Part shown: in pieces, positions 27,145 to 36,230 of the stretch
How the letters are laid out: every line of letters starts with the position of its first letter
Position numbering within the stretch: the stretch's first letter is position 1
Assembly (NCBI RefSeq): GCF_000423505.1
Contig: NZ_KE384027.1
Span: 60,831 to 124,830, forward strand
DNA from: Pseudoclavibacter soli DSM 23366
Lineage (GTDB): Bacteria; Actinomycetota; Actinomycetes; Actinomycetales; Microbacteriaceae
Reading direction: 5' to 3'
Length of the DNA stretch: 64,000 bases
Notes under the pieces: generated by a model
Told to the model about the DNA's origin: nothing
Seen by the model: the letters and a program-made list of their open reading frames with translations, nothing else
Database searches by the model: none
Position numbers and translations under genes: made by a program

Positions 27145-27546
27145 GTGAGCTCCTTTGCCTCAATGTGGTTCGTGTGAACACGTCTGCCCGAACGGCGCTC
27201 GCATTCGACTGAGCGTCATCGTGACTCTCGTCAAGAATCTTACGTCGCCCGGGCGCGGCGCGCGAAACCGGGGGGCAGACCCTTGACGAGCGGCCCGGGG
27301 GTGCGAGTAGTATTTCGGCGTCAGTGCCGTCATCGGCGACTGTCCCCGTGCTGCGACCCAGCCCGACAGCCCCCATTACGCAGACCCAGAGGCGATCCAG
27401 GCGACACCGAGGTGGCCTGACCGCGTGGCGACCCGCGCGCATCCATGCAGCGAACCTGATCGACCAACCGTCGACCGGGCAGATCAGTGCGCCCGCCTGC
27501 CAGCCGTCAGCGCAGTCGTGGTGCCCCAGAGAGAAGAGACCCCTAT
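27145..27546 (+). promoter_or_regulatory. Long leader of the symporter gene with candidate promoter
   Basis: This 402-bp gap holds no gene. A promoter-like pair on the plus strand, TTGACG at 27283-27288 and TAGTAT at 27308-27313, has a rather long 19-bp spacer. If used, it gives a leader of about 225 nt before the start at 27547. The leader has pairing segments such as CTGATC/GATCAG but no riboswitch class is recognised. Confidence 0.35.
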
Positions 27547-28563
27547 ATGAATGCGATTCAGCGATTCGGCGACTGGATGACCCGATGGTTCACTGTCATC
27601 GTCGTGGTCTGGACAGTGCTGAACTACTTCGCACCCGCGACCAGCCTGTGGGCGAAGTCGTACACCAGTTATCTGCTCGGCATCATTCTGTTCGGCATGG
27701 GGCTGACGCTGACCATCCGTGACTTCGCGCGCATCGTGAAGATGCCGCTGATGGTGATTCTGGGCACGATCGCACACTTCGTGATCATGCCGTTGCTCGC
27801 CGTGCTGCTGTGCTGGGTGTTCCAGCTCGACGGCATGCTGGCGGTCGGCGTGATCCTGGTGGGCACCTGCCCGTCGGGCACCTCGTCGAATGTGATGTCG
27901 TTCTTGTCACGCGGCGACGTGGCTCTCGATGTGTCGATCGGGCTGCTGTCGACGCTGTGCGCGCCCTTCCTGATTCCGCTGATGATGGAGGGCCTGGCCA
28001 GCCAGTATGTCGAGATTCCCACGCAGCAGCTGTTCGTCACCGCGCTGCAGGTGGTGCTCATTCCGATCGTGCTCGGCCTGATCGTGCATGCGATCTTCGG
28101 CGAGCGGGTGCGCACGGTCACGGCCGCGCTGCCAGCGGTGTCGCAGCTGGCCATCCTGCTCATCATCGGCGTGGTGGTGGCGGTGAATCACGAGAAGCTG
28201 CTTTCTGCCGAGACGGCCATCCTGATTCCCGTGGTGATTCTGCACAACCTGCTCGGCTACCTGCTGGGCTGGCTGTTCAGCCGCCTGATGTACCGCGTGT
28301 ACCCGAAGGGATTCGGCTACGCACAGCAGAAGGCGATCACCTTCGAGGTGGGCATGCAGGATTCCGCGCTCGGAGCCACCCTGGCGCTCAAGGCCTTCGC
28401 GGCGAATCCGATTGTGGCCATTCCGTCGACGTTCTTCAGCGTGTGGCACAACATCTCGGGCTCGGTACTGTCGTCGCTGTGGCGTCGCTACGACGATCGG
28501 CACGGCATCGCCGCAGACTCGCACCACGGCGAGCACGGCTCGGCGACGTCGGCTGCCGCCTAA
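27547..28563 (+). CDS. Bile acid:sodium symporter family transporter (PanS-like)
   Basis: A 338-residue integral membrane protein of the BASS family with about ten hydrophobic segments. Family motifs include the GTCPSGTSSNVMSFLSRGD stretch (near residues 100-118), corresponding to the sodium-site crossover, and the second crossover region FEVGMQDSALGATLALK. PanS-type members export or import small organic acids such as pantothenate or ketopantoate. The substrate here is unknown. The ATG at 27547 is chosen over an upstream in-frame ATG because GAGAAGAG precedes it. Confidence 0.85.
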   Translation: MNAIQRFGDWMTRWFTVIVVVWTVLNYFAPATSLWAKSYTSYLLGIILFGMGLTLTIRDFARIVKMPLMVILGTIAHFVIMPLLAVLLCWVFQLDGMLAVGVILVGTCPSGTSSNVMSFLSRGDVALDVSIGLLSTLCAPFLIPLMMEGLASQYVEIPTQQLFVTALQVVLIPIVLGLIVHAIFGERVRTVTAALPAVSQLAILLIIGVVVAVNHEKLLSAETAILIPVVILHNLLGYLLGWLFSRLMYRVYPKGFGYAQQKAITFEVGMQDSALGATLALKAFAANPIVAIPSTFFSVWHNISGSVLSSLWRRYDDRHGIAADSHHGEHGSATSAAA

Positions 28564-28580
28564 CAGCTGGCGCTTTGGGC

Positions 28581-28612
28581 AGGGGGTTCGCTTCGTTCGG
28601 AGCGGGCCCCCT
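28581..28612. terminator. Terminator after the symporter gene
   Basis: AGGGGG and CCCCCT enclose an inner stem CGCT/AGCG, giving a GC-rich interrupted hairpin 18 bp after the stop codon. It lies between convergent genes. Confidence 0.6.
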
Positions 28613-28691
28613 TGTCGTTGGGGTGCGCGAGTGTCTCTGTGAGGGGTCAGCGTGCGTCGAATGGATGCGCGCTCGGCTGCCTGCCGTGGGC

Positions 28692-30140
28692 TCAGGCGCG
28701 CGGGGCGTCGTCTTGTGCGCCCGGCTCGTCTTCGGTGCGCGGTGAGATGTCGACCCCGGCGGCAGCCAGCCGCTCGGCGTTCGCGCGGATGCGCGGGCGC
28801 AGCAGCCAGTAGGCCAGAGCCAGCAGCACGAACCACAGCGGGGTGACCGCCAAAGCCAGCGCTGTGTCAGGCGCCTGTGTGAGGGCCCAGAGTACGAACA
28901 CGAAGAATGCCAGCACGATGTAGGTGCTCACGACGCCGCCGGGCATCCTGAATGCCGAAGCCTCGTGCAGCTCGGGACGCTTGCGCCGATAGCTGAGGTA
29001 GCTGAACAGGATGATCGACCAGACGAAGATGAACAGCACTGCCGAGATCGTGGTGACGAGGGTGAACGCGCCGATCACCGAGTCGCCCGCGTAGAGCAGA
29101 ATCACGCCCGAGAGCAGAAACACGCACGAGAAGAACAGCGCGTTGACCGGCACATTGCGCTTATTGAGCTGGCTGAGCCAGAATGGAGCGTCGCCCTGTG
29201 TGGCCAGGCCGTAGGTCATGCGTGAGGTGGAATAGATGCCCGAGTTGGCCGACGAGGTGGCCGAGGTGAGCACCACGAAGTTGACCACGTGCGCGGCGAT
29301 GCCGAGCCCGGCCAGGGTGAACATGTTGACGAAGGGCGACTGGGTGGGGTCGACTTCGTTCCAGGGGGTGACGGTGAGGATCACGAACAGCGCGCCGAGG
29401 TAGAAGATCACGATGCGCCACGGGATCGAGTTGATGGCCTTGGGCAGGTTGTGGTGCGGGTCGTGGGTCTCGGCTGCGGCAGTGCCCACGAGCTCGATGC
29501 CGACGAACGCGAACACGGCGATCTGGAAGCCAGCGATGAACCCCCAGAACCCGGTGGGGAAGAAGCCGCCGTGCGACCAGAGGTTCGAGACCTGCGCGAT
29601 GTCGCCCGACGGTGACTGGTAGTGCGTCACCAGCATGTAGGCGCCGACCAGGATGAGCGCGACGATGGCGACGATTTTGATCAGCGCGAACCAGAACTCG
29701 ATCTCGCCGAAGTTGCGCACGGTCGGCAGGTTGAGCGCCAGCAGCAGAGCGATCAGCAGCACGGCAGGCACCCACAGCGGCAGATCGGGGAACCAGAACG
29801 ACACGTAGCCCGAGATGGCCACCACGTCGGCCACGCCGGTGACGACCCAGCACAGCCAGTATGTCCAGCCGGTGAAGAAGGTGGCCCAAGGGCCGAGCAG
29901 GTCGCCGGCGAAGTCGGCGAATGAGCGGTAGTTGAGGTTCGACAGCAGCAGCTCGCCGAGTGCTCGCATCACGAAGAACAGCATCGCGCCGATCAGGGCG
30001 TAGACGAGCAGGATGCTCGGCCCGGCCAGCGAGATGGTCTTGCCGCTGCCCATGAACAGGCCGGTGCCGATGGCGCCGCCGATCGCGATGAGCTGCAGAT
30101 GCCGATTGCTGAGGTTGCGAGAGAGTGTGCGACGTGCCAT
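28692..30140 (-). CDS. Amino-acid permease, APC family (CycA/AroP-like)
   Basis: A 482-residue secondary transporter with 12 hydrophobic segments. The first carries the APC consensus AIGGAIGTGLFMGSGKTI, followed by GPSILLVYALIGAMLFFVMRA, and the loop GFQIAVFAFVGIELVG is characteristic of the amino-acid transporter subfamily that includes D-Ala/D-Ser/Gly and aromatic permeases. The ATG at 30140 (MARRTLSRN) is used because upstream codons do not fit the family. Substrate not determined. Confidence 0.85.
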   Translation of the reverse strand: MARRTLSRNLSNRHLQLIAIGGAIGTGLFMGSGKTISLAGPSILLVYALIGAMLFFVMRALGELLLSNLNYRSFADFAGDLLGPWATFFTGWTYWLCWVVTGVADVVAISGYVSFWFPDLPLWVPAVLLIALLLALNLPTVRNFGEIEFWFALIKIVAIVALILVGAYMLVTHYQSPSGDIAQVSNLWSHGGFFPTGFWGFIAGFQIAVFAFVGIELVGTAAAETHDPHHNLPKAINSIPWRIVIFYLGALFVILTVTPWNEVDPTQSPFVNMFTLAGLGIAAHVVNFVVLTSATSSANSGIYSTSRMTYGLATQGDAPFWLSQLNKRNVPVNALFFSCVFLLSGVILLYAGDSVIGAFTLVTTISAVLFIFVWSIILFSYLSYRRKRPELHEASAFRMPGGVVSTYIVLAFFVFVLWALTQAPDTALALAVTPLWFVLLALAYWLLRPRIRANAERLAAAGVDISPRTEDEPGAQDDAPRA

Positions 30141-30208
30141 TTGGCTGATTGTAGTCGGCGGGGTGCCTGGTGCGGCAAGGGGGGTGGCGCGGGGCGTGGA
30201 GTGCGGGT

Positions 30209-30241
30209 GCTGTAGGGGTGAAGCAGCATCACCCCTGCTGC
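30209..30241. repeat. REP-like hairpin overlapping the ABC exporter stop
   Basis: GGGGTGA (30215-30221), 7-base loop, TCACCCC (30229-30235), with further partial pairing outside. The stop codon of the ABC exporter gene (TCA on the plus strand, 30229-30231) lies inside the right arm, so the repeat encodes the last codons of that protein. Same family as copies at 562, 32125 and 32308. Confidence 0.6.
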
Positions 30242-32100
30242 GCATAGAGCTCGGCGTAGGCTCCGCCGGCGGCAAGCAACTCGGCGTGCGTGCCCTGCTC
30301 GATGATGCGCCCGGCAGACAGCACATGGATGCGGTCGGCACCTTCAATGGTCGACAGCCGGTGGGCGATCGCGATAGTGGTGCGATCACTGCGAGCCTCG
30401 TCGAGTGCATGCTGCACCGCCCGCTCGTTCACCGTGTCGAGCGCGCTGGTGGCCTCGTCAAGCACGAGCAGCCGCGGGTTCTTCAGCAGCACGCGCGCGA
30501 TCGCGATGCGCTGCTTCTCTCCGCCCGACAGGCGATATCCGCGCTCGCCGACGATGGTGTCGTAGCCGTGCTCGAAGCCCGCGATGGTCTCATGGATGTT
30601 GGCCTGTCGCGCCGCATCCACCAGCTCCGCATCTGTGGCATCAGGTTTCGCATACCGCAGGTTGTCGGCGATCGACGCGTGAAAGAGGTACGGCTCTTGC
30701 GTGACCACACCGATGCGCTGCATCAGCGCCTCCTGCTGCAGGTCGCGCACGTCGTCGCCCGCGTAGCGCACCGTGCCCGCGCTCGCGTCATACAGCCGAG
30801 AAACCAGGTTGCCGATGGTCGTTTTCCCCGATCCCGACGCGCCGACGAAAGCGACGAACTCACCAGGTTTCACGTGAAACGTCAGATCGTCGAGGGTGGG
30901 CCTCGAGCCGGGGGAGGCATCCGGATAGCTGAAAGACACGTGTTCGAAGCGCACGTCTCCAGCGAGACCCGGCGCGTCGTCGGGCTGGTGCGCGTCTGGA
31001 GCATCCTGAATCGCAGGCTTCAGATCGAGGTACTCGAAGATGCGGGCGAACAGTGCGCGCGAAGTCTGCAGGTCGAGCGCGACGCGCATGAGCGCCATCA
31101 TTGGAAAGAGCAGCCGCGACTGCACGGTGGTGAAGGCGACGATCGTGCCGGCCGTGATCGTGGCGGTCTGGCCCTGGCCGAGCTGGTCGGTAATGATCCA
31201 GCCGGCGATCAAGTAGATCAGGGCGGGCACCGCCGACATCATCAGCTGCACGATGCCGAAGAACACCTGCCCGCTCATGGCTTGGCGCACTTGCAGGTCG
31301 ATTTGGTGCCGGTTCTCGTCGGCGTAGCGCGCGACCTCGCTGCTCTGGCGCGAGTAGGTTTTTGCGAGCAGCACGCCAGAGACCGACAGCGCCTCCTCGG
31401 TGATGGCGGTCATCTCAGAGAGTGACTCCTGCGTCTCGCCGGCGATGCGGGCACGCACTTGGCCGACTTTGCGCTGCCCGATGACCAGTACGGGCAGCAG
31501 CACGACCGCGACGACGGTCAGCTGCCAGCTGAGCATGAGCATCGCCACGAAGGCGGCGATCACGGTGACGGTGTTGCCGACCACGCTCGAGACGGTGTTC
31601 GAGAGCACGTTGGCCACGCCGCCGACGTCGTTCTGCAGGCGTGACTGGATCACGCCGGTCTTGGTGCGGGTGAAGAAGCCCAGCTCCATTGACTGCAGGT
31701 GGCTGAACAGGCGCACGCGCAGGTCGCCCATCACGCGGTTGCCGACTTGCGCGGTCAGGCGCGTCTGCACGATGCCGATCAGCTGCGCGAGGGCGAAGGT
31801 GACGAGCATGGCGACCACCAGCCAGAGCAGCACCGGCAGGTTCGGCGTGCCGGATGCCGGAAACAGTCCGTCGTCAAACACCCGCTGTGTGATCAGCGGC
31901 GGCAGGATGCCCAAAGTCGCCGACACCAGCACGAGCGTCACCAGCACGGTGAGCCGCGCGCGATATGGGTGGAACAGTGCGGCGATGCGCCTGCCGAGCC
32001 CCGCTACCTGCGGGGCGTGGCTGTTGATTTCGCGCTGCTTCTCGTAGTCGCCGTCGGAGATGCGCGCGCCGCGACCCGGTGGACCCATGCCCATACTCAT
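30229..32100 (-). CDS. ABC exporter, fused membrane and ATPase domains
   Basis: A 623-residue half-transporter of the multidrug/lipid exporter type. Six hydrophobic helices occupy about residues 50-330. The nucleotide-binding domain has Walker A GASGSGKTTIGNL, Q-loop VVTQEPYLFHASI, signature LSGGEKQRIAIAR, Walker B LLVLDEATSALD and the H-loop IAIAHRL. A parS palindrome lies inside the coding sequence at the start of the ATPase domain (around codon 410), where it encodes part of LTFHVKPGE. Substrate unknown. Confidence 0.9.
   Translation of the reverse strand: MSMGMGPPGRGARISDGDYEKQREINSHAPQVAGLGRRIAALFHPYRARLTVLVTLVLVSATLGILPPLITQRVFDDGLFPASGTPNLPVLLWLVVAMLVTFALAQLIGIVQTRLTAQVGNRVMGDLRVRLFSHLQSMELGFFTRTKTGVIQSRLQNDVGGVANVLSNTVSSVVGNTVTVIAAFVAMLMLSWQLTVVAVVLLPVLVIGQRKVGQVRARIAGETQESLSEMTAITEEALSVSGVLLAKTYSRQSSEVARYADENRHQIDLQVRQAMSGQVFFGIVQLMMSAVPALIYLIAGWIITDQLGQGQTATITAGTIVAFTTVQSRLLFPMMALMRVALDLQTSRALFARIFEYLDLKPAIQDAPDAHQPDDAPGLAGDVRFEHVSFSYPDASPGSRPTLDDLTFHVKPGEFVAFVGASGSGKTTIGNLVSRLYDASAGTVRYAGDDVRDLQQEALMQRIGVVTQEPYLFHASIADNLRYAKPDATDAELVDAARQANIHETIAGFEHGYDTIVGERGYRLSGGEKQRIAIARVLLKNPRLLVLDEATSALDTVNERAVQHALDEARSDRTTIAIAHRLSTIEGADRIHVLSAGRIIEQGTHAELLAAGGAYAELYAQQG
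30866..30881. promoter_or_regulatory. parS: parS centromere site 7, inside the ABC exporter gene
   Basis: The core GTTTCACGTGAAAC (30867-30880) is intact but lies within coding sequence, about 14 kb from parB. ParB can use such intragenic sites in other species. Chance is unlikely for a 14-bp match. Confidence 0.85.
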
Positions 32101-32444
32101 GCGTCAAACGTACCCTGTGCGGTGGGGGTGAGGGAGCTTCACCCCTCGTGCATGTGTCGGGCTGGGGTGTGTGCTGCGGGAGTGCTGCGCGTGTTTTCAC
32201 GGGCGTGCGCATGTTTTCGACATTTTGGGGGGGGTCTGGGTGAGATGTTGCGCATCCTGGTAAAGAGGTGCGCGGGTGCAGTGGGGCCGGGGCGTGGCTG
32301 TGTCGTAGGGGTGAAGGAGCATCACCCCGAGTGCACGGCGGCAGGCCACGGGTACAGGTGTGCGGCGGCGGCACGGCCACCGGCGCGGGGTGCAGCGGTG
32401 CGGGGTGCAGCTGGAGGCAGTGCGCACAGTGCGCGCCCCGACAG
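32101..32444. repeat. Gene-free spacer with two REP-like hairpins
   Basis: This 344-bp spacer upstream of the ABC exporter and downstream of purT contains two more 7+7+7 hairpins: GGGGTGA/TCACCCC at 32125-32145 and 32308-32328. It also has short runs of G (32226-32232). The purT stop is at 32445. No gene is supported. Confidence 0.55.
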
Positions 32445-33707
32445 TCAGCGCAGCTCAACCGTGAGGGCGTCGGCGACGGCATGTGCCCGCTCACGAGCTT
32501 CAGCCACAGATGCGCCGCGAGCCAGCGCTACTGCCACGCGGCGCTCGCCGTCGACTCGAGGCTTTCCGAACAGGCGCAACTGGGCGGTGGGGGCGGCGGC
32601 GAGTGCCGCATCCACATGATGAAAAACTGGTACACCGGTGCCTGATACCTTGACCGGCACGCTCGCCGCAGCGCCGGCGAATCGCTCGGGTGCGGCGACG
32701 GGCAGGCCGAGAACGGCGCGGGCGTGCAGGGCGAACTCGCTGAGGTCTTGGCTGACGAGGGTGACCAGCCCGGTGTCGTGCGGGCGGGGCGAGACCTCGC
32801 TGAAGATCACCTCGTCGCCCTTGATGAACAGCTCGACGCCGAACAGGCCCCAGCCGCCGAGGGCATCGGTGATGGTGGCGGCGATCTCTTGCGCGCGCGC
32901 CGCGACGGCCGGGCTCAGTGCCTCGGGTTCGGCGACGACCCCGGGCTGCGACTCGTGCGCGTACTGCCACGATTCGGCGTAGTCGCCGTCGACCTGCACG
33001 TGGTGCACGGGGTCGAGGAACGCGGTGCCCCCGGCATGGCGCACGGTGAGCTGCGTGATCTCGTCGTCGAAGTCGATGAAGCCCTCGACGATGCAGCGCA
33101 CGGCGTGCCCCTCGGCAGCATGCCCGCGCGAGCCGGTCTGCGCGGCCTCCCACGCCGGTTCGATGTCGGCGTTCTCGCGCAGCACCGACTGGCCGTGGCC
33201 GGATGACGACATCACCGGTTTGATGACCGCAGGCAGGCCGAGCTCGGTGACTGCCTGGCGCAGCTCGTCGATGCTGTCGACGAAGCGGTACGGGCTGGTG
33301 GGAAGGCCAAGGGTTTCGGCGGCGAGACGGCGGATGCCCTCGCGATCCATGGTGAGCACGGTCGCGCGGGCGGTGGGCACCACGCGCACCGGCCAGGGCT
33401 GCTCGGCCTCGAGGTCGGCGAGCACACTGGTGGCGATGGCCTCGATCTCGGGGATGATCAAGTCGGGGCGCTCGGCCTCGAGCACGCGGCGCAGCTCGTC
33501 GGGGTTCTGCATGTCGATCACATGCGCTCGGTGGGCGACCTGGTGCGCGGGAGCGTTGGCGTAACGATCGACCGCGATGGTCTCGATGCCGAGACGTTGC
33601 AGCTCGATCACCACCTCTTTGCCCAGCTCGCCCGAGCCCAGCAGCAGTGCGCGTGTGGCGTGCGGGGTGAGGGGCGTGCCGAGGGTGATGTCAGTCGCAG
33701 AGGTCAT
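32445..33707 (-). CDS. purT: Formate-dependent phosphoribosylglycinamide formyltransferase
   Basis: PurT makes formylglycinamide ribonucleotide from GAR, formate and ATP, an alternative to folate-dependent PurN in purine synthesis. The 420-residue ATP-grasp protein opens with the pre-ATP-grasp motif [20 protein letters not shown]. It has the loop [12 protein letters not shown], the region [15 protein letters not shown] that is diagnostic of PurT/PurK-type enzymes, and [19 protein letters not shown]. The ATG at 33707 is preferred over one six codons upstream. Confidence 0.93.
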   Translation of the reverse strand: MTSATDITLGTPLTPHATRALLLGSGELGKEVVIELQRLGIETIAVDRYANAPAHQVAHRAHVIDMQNPDELRRVLEAERPDLIIPEIEAIATSVLADLEAEQPWPVRVVPTARATVLTMDREGIRRLAAETLGLPTSPYRFVDSIDELRQAVTELGLPAVIKPVMSSSGHGQSVLRENADIEPAWEAAQTGSRGHAAEGHAVRCIVEGFIDFDDEITQLTVRHAGGTAFLDPVHHVQVDGDYAESWQYAHESQPGVVAEPEALSPAVAARAQEIAATITDALGGWGLFGVELFIKGDEVIFSEVSPRPHDTGLVTLVSQDLSEFALHARAVLGLPVAAPERFAGAAASVPVKVSGTGVPVFHHVDAALAAAPTAQLRLFGKPRVDGERRVAVALARGASVAEARERAHAVADALTVELR

Positions 33708-33953
33708 GGCTCTATTGTGGCGCATGGGAGCGGGGGCCCGGGCATCCGCCGGCCCTGGCGGGTTTGTGCGTCGTTTCTGTCGTCAAATATGCGGAATGAG
33801 GCCTTGAACCACGCACAAATCCTGTGGCGGCCCCGCTGGCGGCGGCCAAGATGACACCTCTAGCCGCATGCGGGCGAGAGAAGCGGCGTAAATGGTCACC
33901 TCGGTGTGGGGCGACCGCGATAGGCTGACGGGAACGAACGTCTGGAGGCCCCC

Positions 33954-36230
33954 GTGAACAGACCCGCATCATCTGGCGACCCCGAGCGGGCGGTGAACGC
34001 AAGCGTGCAGCATCCTGCCGACAGCGCCGCCCCGCACGGCAACTCGCGCCGCCTGCCCCGCTGGCTGCGCATTGTGCTGCCCGCCGCGCTCATTCTCGTG
34101 TGGTTCGTTGCCGGCAGCATCGGCGGCCCCTACTTCGGCAAAGTCGGCGAGGTTTCGTCGAACGATCAGACCACTTACCTGCCCGCGTCGGCCGACGCCA
34201 CACAGGTGCAGCAGCTGCGCGGTGAGTTCAGCGATTCCGACGCGATTCCGGCGGTGCTGGTGTTCGCATCCACCAGCGACAGCGCGCTCACCGAGGCACA
34301 GCAGGATGCGGTGGCCCAGGCCGTCGACAACCTCGCCTCGATCGACGGGGTCGAAGCAGGCACATCGCCGCTGATCGGCTCAGACGACGGGCGCGCGCTT
34401 GAGGTGTTCGTGCCCATCGCATCCACCGCAGACGTTGGCGATACTGTGGTGGCGGTGTCTGCCGCCCTGCGTGAGGCGAGCCCCGAGGGCGTGAACTCGT
34501 ACGTGACTGGTCCGGCCGGATTCTCGGCCGACCTCATCGAGGCGTTCTCGGGTATCGACGGGCTGCTGCTGATCGTGGCGATCGCGGCGGTGTTCGTCAT
34601 TCTCATCGTGGTCTATCGCTCGCTGCTGCTGCCGGTGGCCGTGCTGGCGACCAGTGTGTTCGCGCTCACCGTGGCCCTGCTCACCGTGTGGTGGCTGGCC
34701 AAGGCGCAGGTGCTGCTGCTGAGCGGTCAGACGCAGGGCATTTTGTTCATCTTGGTGATCGGCGCGGCCACCGACTACTCCCTGCTGTATGTGTCGCGCT
34801 ATCGTGAGGCGCTGCGCGAGCATCGCGATCGCGGGCAGGCCACCCGCGTGGCCCTGCGCGGATCGATCGAGCCGATTCTGGCATCTGGCGGCACGGTGAT
34901 CGCCGGGCTGCTGTGTCTGCTGCTCAGCGACCTGAAGTCGAACAGCACGCTCGGCCCGGTGGCGGCGATCGGCATCGCCTTTGCCATGCTCGCCGCGTTG
35001 ACCTTGCTGCCCGCCATTCTGTTCGCGTTCGGCCGGGCGGCGTTCTGGCCGCGCCGACCGGCCTACGAGCCCGAGGTGGTCGCCGCCGAGCACGGCGTGC
35101 ACACCACCGGCTGGTGGGCTGGGGTGGGCCGATTCGTGCGACGCGCGCATCGACCGATCTGGGCAGTCACCACGCTCGTGCTGTTGGCCGCAGCGTTCGG
35201 GCTCACCCAGCTGCAGGCGCAGGGTGTGGCGCAGTCTGACCTGGTGCTGGGCGCCTCTGAAGCCCGCGACGGGCAGCAGGCGCTCGGCGAGCACTTCGCC
35301 GCGGGATCGGGCAGCCCGATGCTGGTCATCGTCGACGAGAACCAGCTGCAGCAGGCCGCCGACGTGCTGCTCGACAACCCCGGCATCGACGCGGTCACTG
35401 TGGTCAGCGCCGACTCCTCGGCTGGTTCGGCGCCGGTCACCGCCGACGGCATCACGGCCTACGGGCCGCCCGGCACGCCGACGCCAACGCCCACCGTGGT
35501 CGACGGGCGAGTGCTGCTGCAAGGCACACTCACCGATGCGCCCGACTCGGACGCTGCGGCGCAGACGGTGCGCGAGGTGCGACAGACATATGCCGATAAC
35601 GGCATGGATGCACTGGTCGGGGGAGTGACCGCCACTGCGGTTGACACCAACGACGCGTCAGTGCACGACCGAAACCTCATCATCCCGGTGGTGTTGGTGG
35701 TCATTCTGATCATTCTCATGCTGCTGCTGCGCTCAGTGCTCGCTCCCGTGCTGCTCGTAGCCACCACGGTGCTCTCGTTTGCCGCGGCGCTCGGGGTTTC
35801 GGCGTGGGTGTTCAACGGTGTGTTCCACTTCGCGGGGGCCGACCCTGCGGTGCCGCTGTTCGGGTTCGTGTTTCTGGTGGCGCTCGGAATCGACTACAAC
35901 ATCTTTCTGGCCACGCGCGTGCGTGAGGAGTCGATCGCCCACGGCACCCGCGAGGGCGTGATTCGCGGGCTGGCTGTGACCGGCGGAGTGATCACCTCGG
36001 CCGGGCTGGTGCTGGCCGCGACCTTCGCGGCACTGTCGGTGATTCCGATTCTGTTCTTGGCACAGATCGCGTTCATCGTGGCCTTCGGCGTGCTGCTCGA
36101 CACGTTCGTGGTGCGTGCACTGCTGGTGCCCGCACTGTTCTACGACTTGGGGCGCGTGGTGTGGTGGCCGTCGCGCCTGGCGCGTGGCAGCACACAACAA
36201 TCCAACACCGCAGGAGGCCGTCATGCGTGA
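33954..36230 (+). CDS. MMPL family transporter
   Basis: A 758-residue RND-superfamily MMPL protein with the internal duplication typical of the group: an N-terminal helix (about 36-58), a large extracytoplasmic loop (60-190), five helices, then a second helix/loop (about 400-575) and five more helices. The conserved GAATDYSLLYVSRYREAL and GIDYNIFLATRVREES stretches carry the membrane acidic and tyrosine residues of the proton relay. GTG start at 33954. Likely exports lipids or hydrophobic compounds. Substrate unknown. It overlaps the next gene by 8 bp. Confidence 0.88.
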   Translation: MNRPASSGDPERAVNASVQHPADSAAPHGNSRRLPRWLRIVLPAALILVWFVAGSIGGPYFGKVGEVSSNDQTTYLPASADATQVQQLRGEFSDSDAIPAVLVFASTSDSALTEAQQDAVAQAVDNLASIDGVEAGTSPLIGSDDGRALEVFVPIASTADVGDTVVAVSAALREASPEGVNSYVTGPAGFSADLIEAFSGIDGLLLIVAIAAVFVILIVVYRSLLLPVAVLATSVFALTVALLTVWWLAKAQVLLLSGQTQGILFILVIGAATDYSLLYVSRYREALREHRDRGQATRVALRGSIEPILASGGTVIAGLLCLLLSDLKSNSTLGPVAAIGIAFAMLAALTLLPAILFAFGRAAFWPRRPAYEPEVVAAEHGVHTTGWWAGVGRFVRRAHRPIWAVTTLVLLAAAFGLTQLQAQGVAQSDLVLGASEARDGQQALGEHFAAGSGSPMLVIVDENQLQQAADVLLDNPGIDAVTVVSADSSAGSAPVTADGITAYGPPGTPTPTPTVVDGRVLLQGTLTDAPDSDAAAQTVREVRQTYADNGMDALVGGVTATAVDTNDASVHDRNLIIPVVLVVILIILMLLLRSVLAPVLLVATTVLSFAAALGVSAWVFNGVFHFAGADPAVPLFGFVFLVALGIDYNIFLATRVREESIAHGTREGVIRGLAVTGGVITSAGLVLAATFAALSVIPILFLAQIAFIVAFGVLLDTFVVRALLVPALFYDLGRVVWWPSRLARGSTQQSNTAGGRHA

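Noticed and set aside
27320..27546. TPP riboswitch upstream of the symporter
   Set aside because: Only GAACCTGATC matches the thi-box; the CTGAGA helix and remaining conserved parts are missing.
33761..33820. Imperfect inverted repeat GGTTTGTGCG ... ACGCACAAAT between purT and the MMPL gene
   Set aside because: Short arms with a loop of about 40 bases and no further support; could be chance or a weak terminator.
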